Source of the DNA: Xenopus tropicalis
Taxonomy: Eukaryota; Chordata; Amphibia; Anura; Pipidae
Direction: 5' to 3'
Length of the DNA: 64,000 bases
Assembly: GCF_000004195.4 (NCBI RefSeq)
Contig: NC_030677.2
Span: 202,972,213-203,036,212 of the forward strand
In this document: piece by piece, positions 25,080 to 36,301 of the stretch
Position numbering within the stretch: the stretch's first letter is position 1
Layout of the letters: each line of letters starts with the position of its first letter
The notes under the pieces: generated by a model
Told to the model about the DNA's origin: nothing
The model's database searches: none
What the model saw: only the letters and a program-made list of their open reading frames with translations
Translations under genes and position numbers: made by a program

Positions 25080-25400
25080 CAGTGACAAATGATTAGCCTG
25101 CTCCTCTACCTGCTGTTTGGTAGGGTGGGCAGCTCCAAAGAACTCACTTCCAAAAGAGACTTTTTTTGTGTTTTTTTTTTTTTTAATTAAAAGCTACGAC
25201 AATACATTCATTTCTATTCACCGTATCCGGGTGCAGAATTTAATAGGCTGCAAAGCTTTTGTTGGATATTTGCACAAAAATATTTGGACTTCTCAAGGAA
25301 AAAGTTGTCAAGTAAGAAGTTTTTCAATGACACAAACTATAAAAGCTTCTTTTTCCTGCCGTTGGGTTGCTCTTTGGCTTCTCAAAATGTGTAGTAAACG
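25080..25400. promoter_or_regulatory. Unique intronic block, candidate regulatory element
   Basis: Contains gtgacaaatgattag, ttaattaaaagc and gatatttgcacaaaaat. Not repetitive apart from a short T run. Conservation is untested. Confidence 0.28.
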
Positions 25401-25639
25401 TTAATATGAAAAATGTAGCGTGAAAGAAAAATGATGTTTCTTTGCAATTGTTCATTTGGTCACTATTGAATGATTTACCTTCTGTGGGTGCAACCAACCT
25501 GCTGTCAAATGGGTAGCAACACCCATGGTGCAGTCTAACTTTTCAGTACAAATAACCTCCACTTCGTGTTCCTTGATGACTGTATGCTGAGCTGGAGCTT
25601 GTTCAGACTCCCTGTCCTACCCCGAACACCAACAATTAG

Positions 25640-26020
25640 GCTACTCATGAGAAGAAGCTGCTCCTGGCAACTTCTGTTTGGTAACTTCCCCACTAGCAAC
25701 ACCAAATTAGCTGTATGTTTGTATTGTACCTAGCAATTTGGTTAGTTCAATTTTTGGTTGACCGACCATTGTTACATGTGCTAAGATTAACAGTTGAAGA
25801 AATGTTTTGATAGAAGGTTTTATAAGGCAAGATGGAGAAAGCAGGAAAGGATCAAGACTGTTGGAGAAAATGGTAACAGTAGAACAAGGTGGCAACAGTA
25901 CCACTTGCTAACCTGAACATCAAGATACCTGATCTTAGTTTGTGGACCCACCCAAGGCTACTCATGAGAAGAAGCCGCTCCAGGCAACTTCTGATTGGTA
26001 ACTGCCCCTCTGGAAAGTAA
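25640..26020. repeat. Dispersed repeat, copy 2 of 2
   Basis: Counterpart of 23370-23695, with internal duplication of ggctactcatgagaagaagc at 25638 and 25953. Confidence 0.6.
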
Positions 26021-26594
26021 TTGGAATAGCAGTTTAGATGTAAGCCTGTGCTTTGTAGCAGCGTGGTTGGTTGGTCCAACCATTGCTATATGTGCTGTGA
26101 TTTTGGTTTATTCAATTTAGTGTGTCATATGTGGTCAATGAGAGATAAAAATCCAAGCGTTGAAGATGCCTTTTTTCTTTTCTTGACTGGGTTTTTGTGA
26201 TTTCCCGAGGGTGAAACAAATGCATTATCCTTTATGATGCAGCTATAACCAACAGTTCTGACCCACAGGGTGGGATATATTCCCTTTCTGATAAATCAGA
26301 ATCTAATAGTCTCATTTGTATCTTTCTCTTTATGTTTAAAAGGATCAGTGCCATAGATTATTATTCAAGCAGGGGAGATTGCTTTTGTCCATGGTAAAAC
26401 ACCCCCATATTATAGTCAATTATTAGAGCACACCATTGCTTTGCAGAAAGAATTCTTGTGGGGGAGTGTAATAATATCAGCAGTGAACATTTATACTGTA
26501 TCTAGAATTAGACATTTACTGTGAAGGAGATGACCAAAACATTTTGCTTTTTGATTGGTTGCTGTAGGCATATCCTTCAGATATTATTATTGTG

Positions 26595-26890
26595 ATGATG
26601 ATGATGGCGACGATCACGATGACTATTATTATTATTTATATAACAGATAATACAGGCATAAATCATTCCCATCAGTCCCTGCACCAATGGAGCTTACAGT
26701 CGGTGTCCCTATTACGTTTACACATACTTTAGGGCCAATTAACCTGCTTGTATTCTGCCTGTATGGGAGGAAATAGGAGTATATGGGAGAAACCCAAACG
26801 GACACAATGAGAACCTATAAACTCCTTGGAGAGTGTGTCCCAACTGGAATCAAACCCAGGATCCCGGTGCTGCGAGGCTTGGCGCCTAGT
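26595..26890. repeat. Old interspersed repeat with 'gagcttacag...gaggaaat...aaactcc' blocks
   Basis: After (att)n it reads aatggagcttacagtcgg, gggccaattaacctgc, gtatgggaggaaataggagt and aactccttggagagtgt. This is the layout of a repeat widespread in fish and frogs. Diverged; no coding capacity. Confidence 0.6.
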
Positions 26891-27220
26891 TTGCAGTTAC
26901 ATATTCTATAAACTAGAACTGAACATCTCACGTTAACCTTGTGCTAATGTTGTGTTGTGTTTACAAGAAACATTCCATATCTGACCGAAACAGCAACACT
27001 TGGCACCCCAGTTACTACACTTCCAACTGCCAGCTTGTCTGACCTACATCGACATCAGATTAGTCTCCATTTTTATGGATATGAGATCCAATTCCATGTC
27101 GCTTGCGCTCTGAACTCAGAATCCAACAAGACCCATCATAACTCTTTCTACATGTGCCCCACGTATTATGACAGCCTCACTCGCCCCAGATCTACAGTAG
27201 CTGCTGACTCGGTTACAAGC

Positions 27221-28430
27221 GGATCGTACCATGTCTGGCCTACTTTATACTCTTGCAGCGGATCGTACCATGTATGGCCTACTTTATACTCATGCAGCGG
27301 ATGGTTCCATGTTTGGCCTACTTTATACTCTTGCAGCGGATAGTACCATGTATGGCCTACTTTATACTTTTGCAGCGGATCGTACCATGTATGGCCTGCT
27401 TTATACTCTTGCAGCGGATCGTACCATGTATGGCCTGCTTTATACTCTTGCAGCGGATCGTACCATGTCTGGCCTACTTTATACTCTTGCAGTGGATCGT
27501 ACCATGTATGGCCTGCTTTATACTCTTGCAGCGGATCGTACCATGTATGGCCTGCTTTATACTCTTGCAGCGGATCGTACCATGTATGGCCTGCTTTATA
27601 CTCTTGCAGCGGATCGTACCATGTCTGGCCTACTTTATACTCTTGCAGTGGATCGTACCATGTATGGCCTGCTTTATACTCTTGCAGCGGATCGTACCAT
27701 GTATGGCCTGCTTTATACTCTTGCAGCGGATCGTACCATGTCTGGCCTACTTTATACTCTTGCAGTGGATCGTACCATGTATGGCCTGCTTTATACTCTT
27801 GCAGCGGATCGTACCATATATGGCCTACTTTATACTCTTGCAGCGGATCGTACCATGTCAGGCCTACTTTATACTCTTGCAGCGGATCGTACCATGTATG
27901 GCCTACTTTATACTCTTGCAGCGGATCGTACCATGTATGGCCTACTTTATACTCTTGCAGCGGATCGTACCATGTATGGCCTACTTTATACTCTTGCAGC
28001 GGATCGTACCATGTATGGCCTACTTTATACTCTTGCAGCGGATCGTACCATGTATGGCCTACTTTATACTCTTGCAGCGGATCGTACCATGTATGGCCTA
28101 CTTTATACTCTTGCAGCGGATCGTACCATGTCTAGCCTACTTTATACTCTTGCAGCGGATCGTACCATGTCTAGCCTACTTCATACTCTTGCAGCGGATC
28201 GTACCATATCTAGCCTACTTTATACTCTTGCAGCGGATCGTACCATGTATGGCCTACTTTATACTCTTGCAGCGGATCGTACCATGTATGGCCTACTTTA
28301 TACTCTTGCAGCGGATCGTACCATGTATGGCCTACTTTATACTCTTGCAGCGGATCGTACCATGTCTAGCCTACTTTATACTCTTGCAGCGGATCATACC
28401 ATGTATGGCCTACTTTATACTCTTGCAGCG
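27221..28430. repeat. 39-bp minisatellite, 31 units
   Basis: The head-to-tail unit starts ggatcgtaccatgtatggcc, then tactttatactcttgcagc. The length is exactly 31 x 39 bp. Because 39 is a multiple of three, all units stay in one frame and give two long open frames (repeating TMYGLLYTLAADR or CMAYFILLQRIVP), which are not evidence of a gene. Unit variants (tatggcctgc; tctggcctac with gtgg; tctagcc) follow an ordered pattern, so there is higher-order structure in the first half. Confidence 0.97.
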
Positions 28431-28432
28431 TT

Positions 28433-28960
28433 TCCATACCCCCCTAAAAACAAAGTCCCCAAACTCCTGATACGGTAGGTTTTGCAGATCGCCGGCAGCT
28501 GCACCATGTAATAATCTGGTTTCATCGGTCGCTCGCGTCCTGCGCTTCTGGAACAATAAGTATTACACGAATATCTGCTGTGTGACTGCGGCTAAAATTA
28601 GGGATATCTGTGCCCATCCATAATCCAATAAAATAATACACGGATGCAATTAAAATAATAAGTGGATGCAATTAAAATGAGGCGCATCCGTGCCATTCTT
28701 TATCCCAATGAAATAAAACAAGGGATTTAACGGCAGAAAATGGCCTCGGCGATCCCACAGCACCGTATCCAGCATTATATAACATTACGGTAATTGTATT
28801 TTTATCCTAAATTCTGTTTGGTGGCAGCAGGTTCCCTTAATGTCTTTCCTGTGGCCTCTGGTCGGCTAATGGCGCTGGTGTTGCACGCTCCTTTCTGCTC
28901 GGGTTAAACATAATATTAATAAGGAGGGGTTGTTTTATTTGCCCATAAATAAACAGTAAA
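28433..28960. promoter_or_regulatory. Unique block with duplicated ATGCAATTA motif, candidate enhancer
   Basis: The 15-mer ggatgcaattaaaat occurs twice in direct orientation, at 28642 and 28664 (22-bp spacing). The flanks also echo each other (ccaataaaataa and cccaatgaaataaaac). ATGCAATTA resembles POU or homeodomain sites. It lies between two minisatellites about 2 kb upstream of exon A. Regulatory function is inference. Confidence 0.35.
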
Positions 28961-29009
28961 GGAAAGTCTTTCAAATGGGGGTCGCTGACCCCGGCGGCCA
29001 AAAAACTGT

Positions 29010-29288
29010 TGCCCTGTGAGCTTTCAGTTCTGTTATTATTGTTTCTTTTATCTTTCTATTTAGTCTCATATTCCAGTCTCTCTTTCAAACCACTGCCCCG
29101 TTGCTAGGGTAAACAAGACCGTAGCAACCAGATAAAGTTGCTGAAATTCCAAACTGGAGAGCTGCTGAACAAGAAGCTAAACTTAAAAAAAAAAAAAAAA
29201 ACATAAAGTGAAATCAGTTGTGAATTGTCTCAGACTGTCAATGTCTATGTCATACTAAAACGTAATTTAAAGGTGAACAACCCCTTTA
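29010..29288. mobile_element. Probable T2-type (Kolobok-like) MITE fragment
   Basis: The right end reads tttaaaggtgaacaacccc, matching the TTAAAGG-type ends known for T2 MITEs of Xenopus. The inner part has ccgttgctagggtaa...ccgtagcaaccagataaa and a poly-A run. The left end is unclear. Confidence 0.55.
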
Positions 29289-29593
29289 TTGTGATATATA
29301 TGATTTATGATTGCATATACATAGGGCTGTGTTGCCTATGAATGGATCAACAGAACAACACCCACCCATAGGTGTAAATGCAAATCAATAGGCAGGATGT
29401 TCTGTGCACAGTGAGATAATACTGAGGGAGACAAGATGGCTGCTCCCACCAGGGTTGCCTCGGCCATTTTGCACCTGACTCTGCAATAGCAAATGGTAGG
29501 ATAGCAGAGATAGAAAGGCTGGTATTTTCTTTCTTTTTGCACTTTTCAGTATTTGGGAACTTAACCAGACAGGTGGCAGCCATTGTAGTAAGG

Positions 29594-30350
29594 TTACCAT
29601 CAGTCCCCGTTTCAGGCTACCATCAGTTCCCGTTTCAGGCTACCATCAGTCCCCGTTTCAGGCTACCATCAGTCCCCGTTTCAGGCTACCATCAGTCCCC
29701 GTTTCAGGCTACCATCAGTCCCCGTTTCAGGCTACCATCAGTCCCCGTTTCAGGCTACCATCAGTCCCCGTTTCAGGCTACCATCAGTCCCCGTTTCAGG
29801 TTACCATCAGTTCCCGTTTCAGGTTACCATCAGTTCCCGTTTCAGGCTACCATCAGTCCCCGTTTCAGGCTACCATCAGTCCCCATTTCAGTCTACCATC
29901 AGTCCCCGTTTCAGGTTACCATCAGTTCCCGTTTCAGGCTACCATCAGTCCCCATTTCAGTCTACCATCAGTCCCCGTTTCAGGTTACCATCAGTTCCCG
30001 TTTCAGGCTACCATCAGTCCCCATTTCAGGCTACCATCAGTCCCCGTTTCAGGCTACCATCAGTCCCCGTTTCAGGCTACCATCAGTCCCCGTTTCAGGC
30101 TACCATCAGTCCCCGTTTCAGGCTACCATCAGTCCCCGTTTCAGGCTACCATCAGTCCCCGTTTCAGGCTACCATCAGTCCCCGTTTCAGGCTACCATCA
30201 GTCCCCGTTTCAGGCTACCATCAGTCCCCGTTTCAGGCTACCATCAGTCCCCATTTCAGGCTACCATCAGTCCCCGTTTCAGGCTACCATCAGTCCCCGT
30301 TTCAGGCTACCATCAGTCCCCGTTTCAGGCTACCATCAGTCCCCGTTTCA
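29594..30350. repeat. 23-bp minisatellite, about 33 units, 346 bp upstream of exon A
   Basis: The unit is taccatcagtccccgtttca plus ggc, tandem without spacers, with sparse variants (ttccc, ccatttcag, gtctacc). All three forward frames are open, which produces a spurious 312-codon frame. It ends 346 bp before the tcf4 exon A start. Confidence 0.97.
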
Positions 30351-30696
30351 TGGGGACTGAATGTGTTTCAGATTCCCTGTCCCCAGCAAGCATCCCCGCC
30401 TCTGAAAACCATCCCAGGGGCAACAGAGACACTCCCCAGCCAATTGTTGCTCAGAGAGAAGAAGCTGTCATCTGACCCCATTCCCTCCTGCCCCCGCGTC
30501 CCCCAGACTTCCCACTCCAGCTTTTCTGTTGCTGAAGGAAGGAATATGTATAAAATGATTATGGAGTTCTACAAGGGAAATATAGTTAGATTAAAGTATG
30601 TGTCTGTGATACCCGATTGCATTGCATATTGAGTAACCCTCATTGAACCTAGAGAGATATTTTTTTCTCACTGACTTCTCTTGTTTCTTTCTACAG

Positions 30697-30761
30697 GCAA
30701 ATCAGATAGAAATTCATATTCCTGTTATGGGAGGGATTCAGAGATGCAGGGCTGCCATCAG
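30697..30761 (+). CDS. tcf4: tcf4 internal coding exon A (65 nt, segment ending GCHQ)
   Basis: This is an internal exon of transcription factor 4 (E2-2), a class I bHLH E-protein that binds E-boxes as homo- or heterodimers in the nucleus. Seen: a strong pyrimidine-rich acceptor (ttgtttctttctacag) ending at 30696, and a gtaaga donor at 30762. The exon begins with two bases of a split codon and then reads KSDRNSYSCYGRDSE followed by MQGCHQ, ending in phase 0. Known: this matches the vertebrate TCF4 segment SYSSYGRES...LQGCHQ, between the N-terminal activation domain and the NLS region. The related proteins TCF12 and TCF3 fit less well, and the next two exons are diagnostic for TCF4. A 23-bp minisatellite ends 346 bp upstream. 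The identity is near certain. The exon limits rest on splice signals and on phase agreement with exon B. Confidence 0.93.
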
Positions 30762-31070
30762 GTAAGAGAAGGCACATGTTCTTTGTAATGGCATTGGTTG
30801 GTTTCCACTGTGTCACATCCAATAATATTCCATCATCTCTGTGTTCCAATAGGTTGTAAGTGCATTGGCAAAATACATTTTCAAATTCCTGAACAGACCG
30901 ATATCAATAGCCCTTGTATCTCAGTTGGGGCCGGCAGGCAACCATATGTGCCAATAACTGTATAAAAATGTCATTAGCATTACTGGTACTTACCTGCTTA
31001 AGGCACCAGATTTCAGTCAGTGGGACCTGGAGCTGCAACTCTATTTACCCCTTTACCCTTTGTTTTGGGG

Positions 31071-31315
31071 CAGGGGTTATTGAGCCCATAAAAAAGTTCC
31101 TTAAAGATGCAAAATAAGGACTGTGATTGGCTATTTGGTAGCCCCATGTGGCCTGCAGGAGGCTCTGCTTGGAGTAAAACGGTGTCTCTGGGCTTCCAAA
31201 ACTTGTCTCTAAGCCAGAAATGTAAAAATGGCTCCTACTTTGGGGCCACTGGGAGCAACATCCAAGGAGGAGCTAAGCGACATGTTGCCCCAAGTCACTG
31301 GTTGGGGATCACTGC
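31071..31315 (+). mobile_element. hAT-like element (family 6), + copy
   Basis: Starts caggggttattgagcc (the expected left end is altered), contains gactgtgattggctatttgg and gggagcaacatccaagg, and ends ggttggggatcactg. Confidence 0.72.
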
Positions 31316-31520
31316 TCTAGAACGTTGAGTGTTGGTCTTTATTATAGTCAACCCTTGACAGTCCCACAGAGTTAGGTAAACAGTTAATCCATAGTAATGC
31401 CGGTTGTTGATGTTCTACAGTGCATCTGAAGGAGCCTTTCCGAATACCTGGTTTAAAACTGAACGATTCAGCAATAGGAATTCCCTACGGATATGCATGT
31501 AGGTATTGGGGTGGTAAGAG

Positions 31521-31740
31521 CCAGGTACCCATAGAGTTGCCACCTGTCCGGCCTTGACCCGAACAGCCTGGTTTTCTGAAGGGTTGTCCAGGTTAAAACC
31601 CCCTGCCTGGTTTCCCCAATTTGGAAAACTGCACAGGACTCTTTGAGATTGATGTGGCCATCAGCCAATCGTCCCTGTGATGCCACGCCCCGCCCCCTGC
31701 CTGAAGTTAGCCCCCGCAAAAGGTGGCAACCCTAGGTACC
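31521..31740. mobile_element. Family 4 element with 'gttgccacct' inverted ends
   Basis: Ends agagttgccacctgtcc and aaggtggcaaccct; an aggtacc direct repeat flanks both sides (31523 and 31734), possibly a target duplication. GC-rich interior. Confidence 0.65.
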
Positions 31741-31901
31741 AAAGGGGTGGAATTGTAAGCAGCTGAAGCGGGTATTGGCAGAGCAAGATGTAGGTCACAG
31801 TTATATGTTCTGTTGCCCAGTGTTATGCCCTTTATCAGTTGTTGAAGTCCCAGACCACTAACTGACAGGTGGTGCAAAAGTTTTGACCTATTATGATTGA
31901 G

Positions 31902-32029
31902 TAGGGTTGCCACCTCTGCTGGGCATGACATCACAGGGGTGGGCTGTGACATCACTGGGAGGGGTTATGACGCATCAATCTCAGTGAGTCCTGGCCGTCT
32001 GGGTCAGAACCGGACAGGAGGCAACCCTA
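31902..32029. repeat. Family 4 element, short copy
   Basis: Starts agggttgccacctctgc, ends acaggaggcaaccct, with two tgacatcac motifs inside. Confidence 0.65.
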
Positions 32030-32094
32030 GATTCGAGGTGCCCCCCCACTATAGACATATAAACACGACACTGGTGAGGGAAGGAGAGCGACTG

Positions 32095-32660
32095 ACAGAC
32101 TGAGCGGCCCGGTCGGCACGGCGAGTTACAGCTCTCGTAGCGGAGAGAGAGCACAGATACGGGATAAAAATGGCAGTTAAAAAAAAAAAAGATTTATTTG
32201 TTGTTCCATTTTATTTTGCCTTTTGAAATGCTTTTGGCACAGATTCAAGGCCAGGAGGCTAAATGTGAAGCCCTCTCACGGGAAGCTCTTCTCAAACACA
32301 AAGTGGGATATTTTCATTAAGAAATAAAATGTCAGCGCGGCGCTAGAGTGGCGGCCCCTTCTCCGTGCCGCGGCGCAAGTCCTGTTTTGTCTGTGTTTGC
32401 CTTTGGCCGTCACTCTCCGCAGACTCTCCCTCCGTCGTACGACGGGGCCTTTGTCTCCGCACAATGGGACTTTTTAAAGAATCTTTTTTTTTTCCCCCTT
32501 TCTTTAATTTGGCAGTTGCACACGAGTGTTTTTTTGTTTGTCCGCGTTTAGTAAAATACTTCCCACATGCACATGTTTGGCAGCGCCGGGGAGCATAAGC
32601 TCTTATCAAAATACTTGATTTACACAGCTTAACAAAGAGGAAAAACAGTCGAAGCTTAAG
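32095..32660. promoter_or_regulatory. Unique CpG-containing block, candidate regulatory element
   Basis: Non-repetitive apart from A and T runs, with CpG-rich islands (ggcccggtcggcacggcgag, gtcagcgcggcgc, gtcgtacgac). It sits 1.3 kb downstream of exon A. An internal promoter or enhancer is possible; no start site can be called. Confidence 0.28.
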
Positions 32661-32892
32661 GGAATATAATGGATGTTTGCTGTGTGTCTTTCTATTTAAG
32701 CACTTGGTCGGGAAAAGGAAATGTAATGGGTTTTTATCTTGTTTTAATAGCTTTCTGCCTGACATCTTGTTTAGCGCAAGGTTGTCCCACCTTCCTTTCC
32801 ATGGACGGGGGGCAGCGCTGTATTCATGGGGGGAAACACCTGCAGGGGCTACATGGGGGGTCCGCAAAAAGAAATGTGTTCTGCGCTTCTCA

Positions 32893-34639
32893 TTTATAAG
32901 GGATAATGTACCCCCTACTGTAAATGATAAGGATATTAGCAGTCACTGAGGGGTTCTGTGCCCATATAAAGGCACAAGGCTGCAGGCTGAGTTATACAGG
33001 GAACTCTGAGTATCACTCATGTATTATAAGGGATAATGTACCCCCTACTGTAAATGATAAGGATATTAGCAGTCACTGAGGGGTTCTGTGCCCATATAAA
33101 GGCACAAGGCTGCAGGCTGAGTTATACAGGGAACTCTGAGTATCACTCATGTATTATAAGGGATAATGTACCCCCTACTGTAAATGATAAGGATATTAGC
33201 AGTCACTGAGGGGTTCTGTGCCCATATAAAGGCACAAGGCTGCAGGCTGAGTTATACAGGGAACTCTGAGTATCACTCATGTATTATAAGGGATAATGTA
33301 CCCCCTACTGTAAATGATAAGGATATTAGCAGTCACTGTGGGGTTCTGTGCTCATATAAAGGCACAAGGCTGCAGGCTGAGTTATACAGGGAACTCCCGA
33401 GTATCACTCATGTATTATAAGGGATAATGTACCCCCTACTGTAAATGATAAGGATATTAGCAGTTACTGAGGGGTTCTGTGCCCCCCATATAAAGGCACA
33501 AGGCTGCAGGCTGAGTTATACAGGGAACTCTGAGTATCACTCATGTATTATAAGGGATAATGTACCCCCTACTGTAAATGATAAGGATATTAGCAGTCAC
33601 TGAGGGGTTCTGTGCCCATATAAAGGCACAAGGCTGCAGGCTGTGTTGTACAGGGAACTCTGAGTATCACTCATGTATTATAAGGGATAATGTACCCCCT
33701 ACTGTAAATGATAAGGATATTAGCAGTCACTGAGGGGTTCTGGGACCTTATAAAGGCACAAGGCTGCAGGCTGAGTTATACAGGGAACTCTGAGTATCAC
33801 TCATGTATTATAAGGGATAATGTACCCCCTACTGTAAATGATAAGGATATTAGCAGTCACTGAGGGGTTCTGTGCCCATATAAAGGCACAAGGCTGCAGG
33901 CTGTGTTATACAGGGAACTCTGAGTATCACTCATGTATTATAAGGGATAATGTACCCCCTACTGTAAATGATAAGGATATTAGCAGTCACTGAGGGGTTC
34001 TGTGCCCCCCATATAAAGGCACAAGGCTGCAGGCTGAGTTATACAGGGAACTCTGAGTATCACTCATGTATTATAAGGGATAATGTACCCCCTACTGTAA
34101 ATGATAAGGATATTAGCAGTCACTGAGGGGTTCTGTGCCCATATAAAGGCACAAGGCTGCAGGCTGAGTTATACAGGGAACTCTGAGTATCACTCATGTA
34201 TTATAAGGGATAATGTACCCCCTACTGTAAATGATAAGGATATTAGCAGTCACTGAGGGGTTCTGTGCCCCCCATATAAAGGCACAAGGCTGCAGGCTGA
34301 GTTATACAGGGAACTCTGAGTATCACTCATGTATTATAAGGGATAATGTACCCCCTACTGTAAATGATAAGGATATTAGCAGTCACTGAGGGGTTCTGTG
34401 CCCATATAAAGGCACAAGGCTGCAGGCTGAGTTATACAGGGAACTCTGAGTATCACTCATGTATTATAAGGGATAATGTACCCCCTACTGTAAATGATAA
34501 GGATATTAGCAGTCACTGAGGGGTTCTGTGCCCATATAAAGGCACAAGGCTGCAGGCTGAGTTATACAGGGAACTCTGAGTATCACTCATGTATTATAAG
34601 GGATCATGTACCCCCTACTGTAAATGATAAGGATATTAA
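32893..34639. repeat. 130-bp satellite array, about 13.4 units
   Basis: Units begin ggataatgtaccccctactg at 32901, 33031, 33161, 33291, 33422 and so on to 34602, with 130-134-bp spacing. The length variation comes mainly from gcccccc against gccc before atataaagg. Units are almost identical, which implies recent expansion or homogenisation. The unit corresponds to the left arm and centre of the foldback element at 735-888. Confidence 0.97.
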
Positions 34640-34829
34640 AAGTCCCAACAAGTTTTGCTGCTGCTGCATATTTCTACTTTGCTTGCTGCAGTTCTATAGA
34701 AAGTTTAATTCAGTAGTTTTATCTATAAGTGCAAAGATCTGATCCTATGTACTAACCACCTCTTTTTGGGGGGGGATCATTTTATGTGTTTGGCTTAAAT
34801 TAGTTTCTGCAAGTATCTGTAATGAGACA

Positions 34830-34860
34830 TATATATATATATACTGTATATACCTATATA
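34830..34860. repeat. (AT)n microsatellite
   Basis: Short atatat run with interruptions. Confidence 0.8.
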
Positions 34861-35389
34861 TGCATTTTATAGGTCTTTTTAGGTATTACAGTGAGATCCA
34901 CCAAACCACTGGGAGTGTGTGATTCCTCTGCAAATTTCCTTTCCATATTATTCCACCCCCCCATGGGGGGCTCAGCATCACAATGGGCTGCTGGGTATTC
35001 TGGGAACTGATTGTTATGGCTGACCCAGTCAGCTGACCATTCCACAACCTTCCATTTATATTTTATATATTCCTTCACAATTTTTTTTTTTTTTTTTACA
35101 AATTACGCAGCATTTTGCCCAGAATTTAAGCACCATTACAGCCATCTACTCAGCTCACCAACCTATGCCATGTACCTAGTGTGTTGCTGTGAATTGGGCG
35201 CAAGTCTTAACCGGCATTGGACTTGTCTTAACCGGCATTGGTGCCTCATTCACTGGGCCCAAGAGGGAATTATTGCCAGTGACTTCAGGCTCCTTAGCAA
35301 CAATAGTTGCTTTTGCCTCAATACAGTCCTTGCCCTGAGCTGGGGACCCTGGAGCTACTGCCACCCTGGATATAGTGGTAATTCCAAAA

Positions 35390-35640
35390 AGGCATATTGC
35401 CAGCTAGGGCCGGTATTATCATATATCTGCCGGTAAATTTGTGTGGCAACCTTCCCTGACTCTGTGGCAGATAACTCCCTTTTATATAGGCTAGCTTCTG
35501 CCCTGCCCATTTCCTCCGCCTACCCCACCTATTCCCCTGCCTAGCCCGCCCATTTCCCCACCCTCAAGTGATGTCACTGCCCCCCCAAACTGAAGGTCGG
35601 TAATAATAGAAAAAAAAAAGGTGTCAACCCTAATTATCTC
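35390..35640. repeat. Family 4 element, degraded
   Basis: Begins near attgccagctagggccggta, ends aggtgtcaaccct; the interior is rich in gcccgcccatttcccc-type sequence and includes a tgatgtcac. Confidence 0.5.
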
Positions 35641-35879
35641 ATTTCCCCCATTGCCGCAAAGCACAACTGGTGCCACGGTGCGAGTGTCAGAGATGCGCCC
35701 AAAGTTGAACTGAGAATCTCCTAGAAAAAAAAAAGCCAAGTACGGTAGCTGACCCCCATTGTAGATATTTTTGAATTTTGACAGCCTTTGTTTTTCTGGT
35801 GTCACCGAAACCATTTATGAAGGTTATTGTATTATACAATATAGTTTACAGTTTATTTGCTACTGGAGTTCAACAGTTT

Positions 35880-36130
35880 TTTTTTCCTTTTTACTGATTG
35901 GGAGAATGTTTGGCAGCGCAGAAGGGGGCACCTGTTGATAAGGCGGGCGAGTTACAGAGTATCAGCTCTTTGTCCCGGGGTTTCGCACCTGCAGGCGTCG
36001 GAGATTCGCACTCCCCCGGGGCCGTTGTAATGAGAAGCGCTAAACCTTTGTTATCAAACTTTTAATTGGAGCAGAAGGGAGGGTAAAGGCCTTGGAACTT
36101 GCTGGAGATTCCATAGTCATTTTTTTTGTT
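35880..36130. other. Unique intronic block, candidate non-coding element
   Basis: Clean sequence with gcacctgttgataagg, gcacctgcaggcg (E-box cores CACCTG, bound by E-proteins) and aaacttttaattgg. Candidate only. Confidence 0.27.
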
Positions 36131-36301
36131 TTGTTTTTGTTTTGAGAAAAGCTTTTGCCCCGTAACGCTGATATCGGACCATCGCCTGTTGCTTTTGTCC
36201 CCTTGCCATACCCACAATACAGCTGGCATGCGGTTTTGCAGTATCATAGGGCACTGGTGGCACAGTAAGGCCAAGGCACACGGAGCAGTTTCAGGCGCTC
36301 G

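Larger units (their letters stand above)
1..30696 (+). other. tcf4: tcf4 intron upstream of exon A (3' part, at least 30.7 kb)
   Basis: By inference this is all one intron, since no earlier tcf4 exon (the segment before SKTER in human) was recognised. It holds dispersed transposons, which are listed separately, and unique AT-rich DNA. Stretches where I see no gene and no clear repeat: 1499-2164, 2374-3983, 5107-6131, 8015-8764, 15600-16880, 17870-18530, 18925-19830, 22150-22500, 24070-24640 and 26130-26590. The 3' end carries a 39-bp minisatellite (27221-28430) and a 23-bp minisatellite (29594-30350). A candidate branch point (ctgac) and a long pyrimidine tract precede the acceptor at 30696. 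Confidence 0.8.

Noticed and set aside
27231..28478. Open frames of 405 and 415 codons
   Set aside because: They are the translation of a 39-bp minisatellite, whose unit length is a multiple of three. There is no splice context, no non-repeat coding portion and no codon bias.
29537..30475. 312-codon open frame
   Set aside because: It is produced by the 23-bp minisatellite, which is open in all forward frames. It ends shortly after the array.
1..30696. Preceding tcf4 exon (segment ending FVNSRIQ in human)
   Set aside because: No matching sequence with splice sites was recognised; a diverged or very short exon could have been missed.
33184..34742. Two nearly identical short open frames starting MIRILAVTEGFCAHIK
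   Set aside because: They are satellite units read in the same frame; the resemblance comes from the 130-bp repeat, not a gene family.
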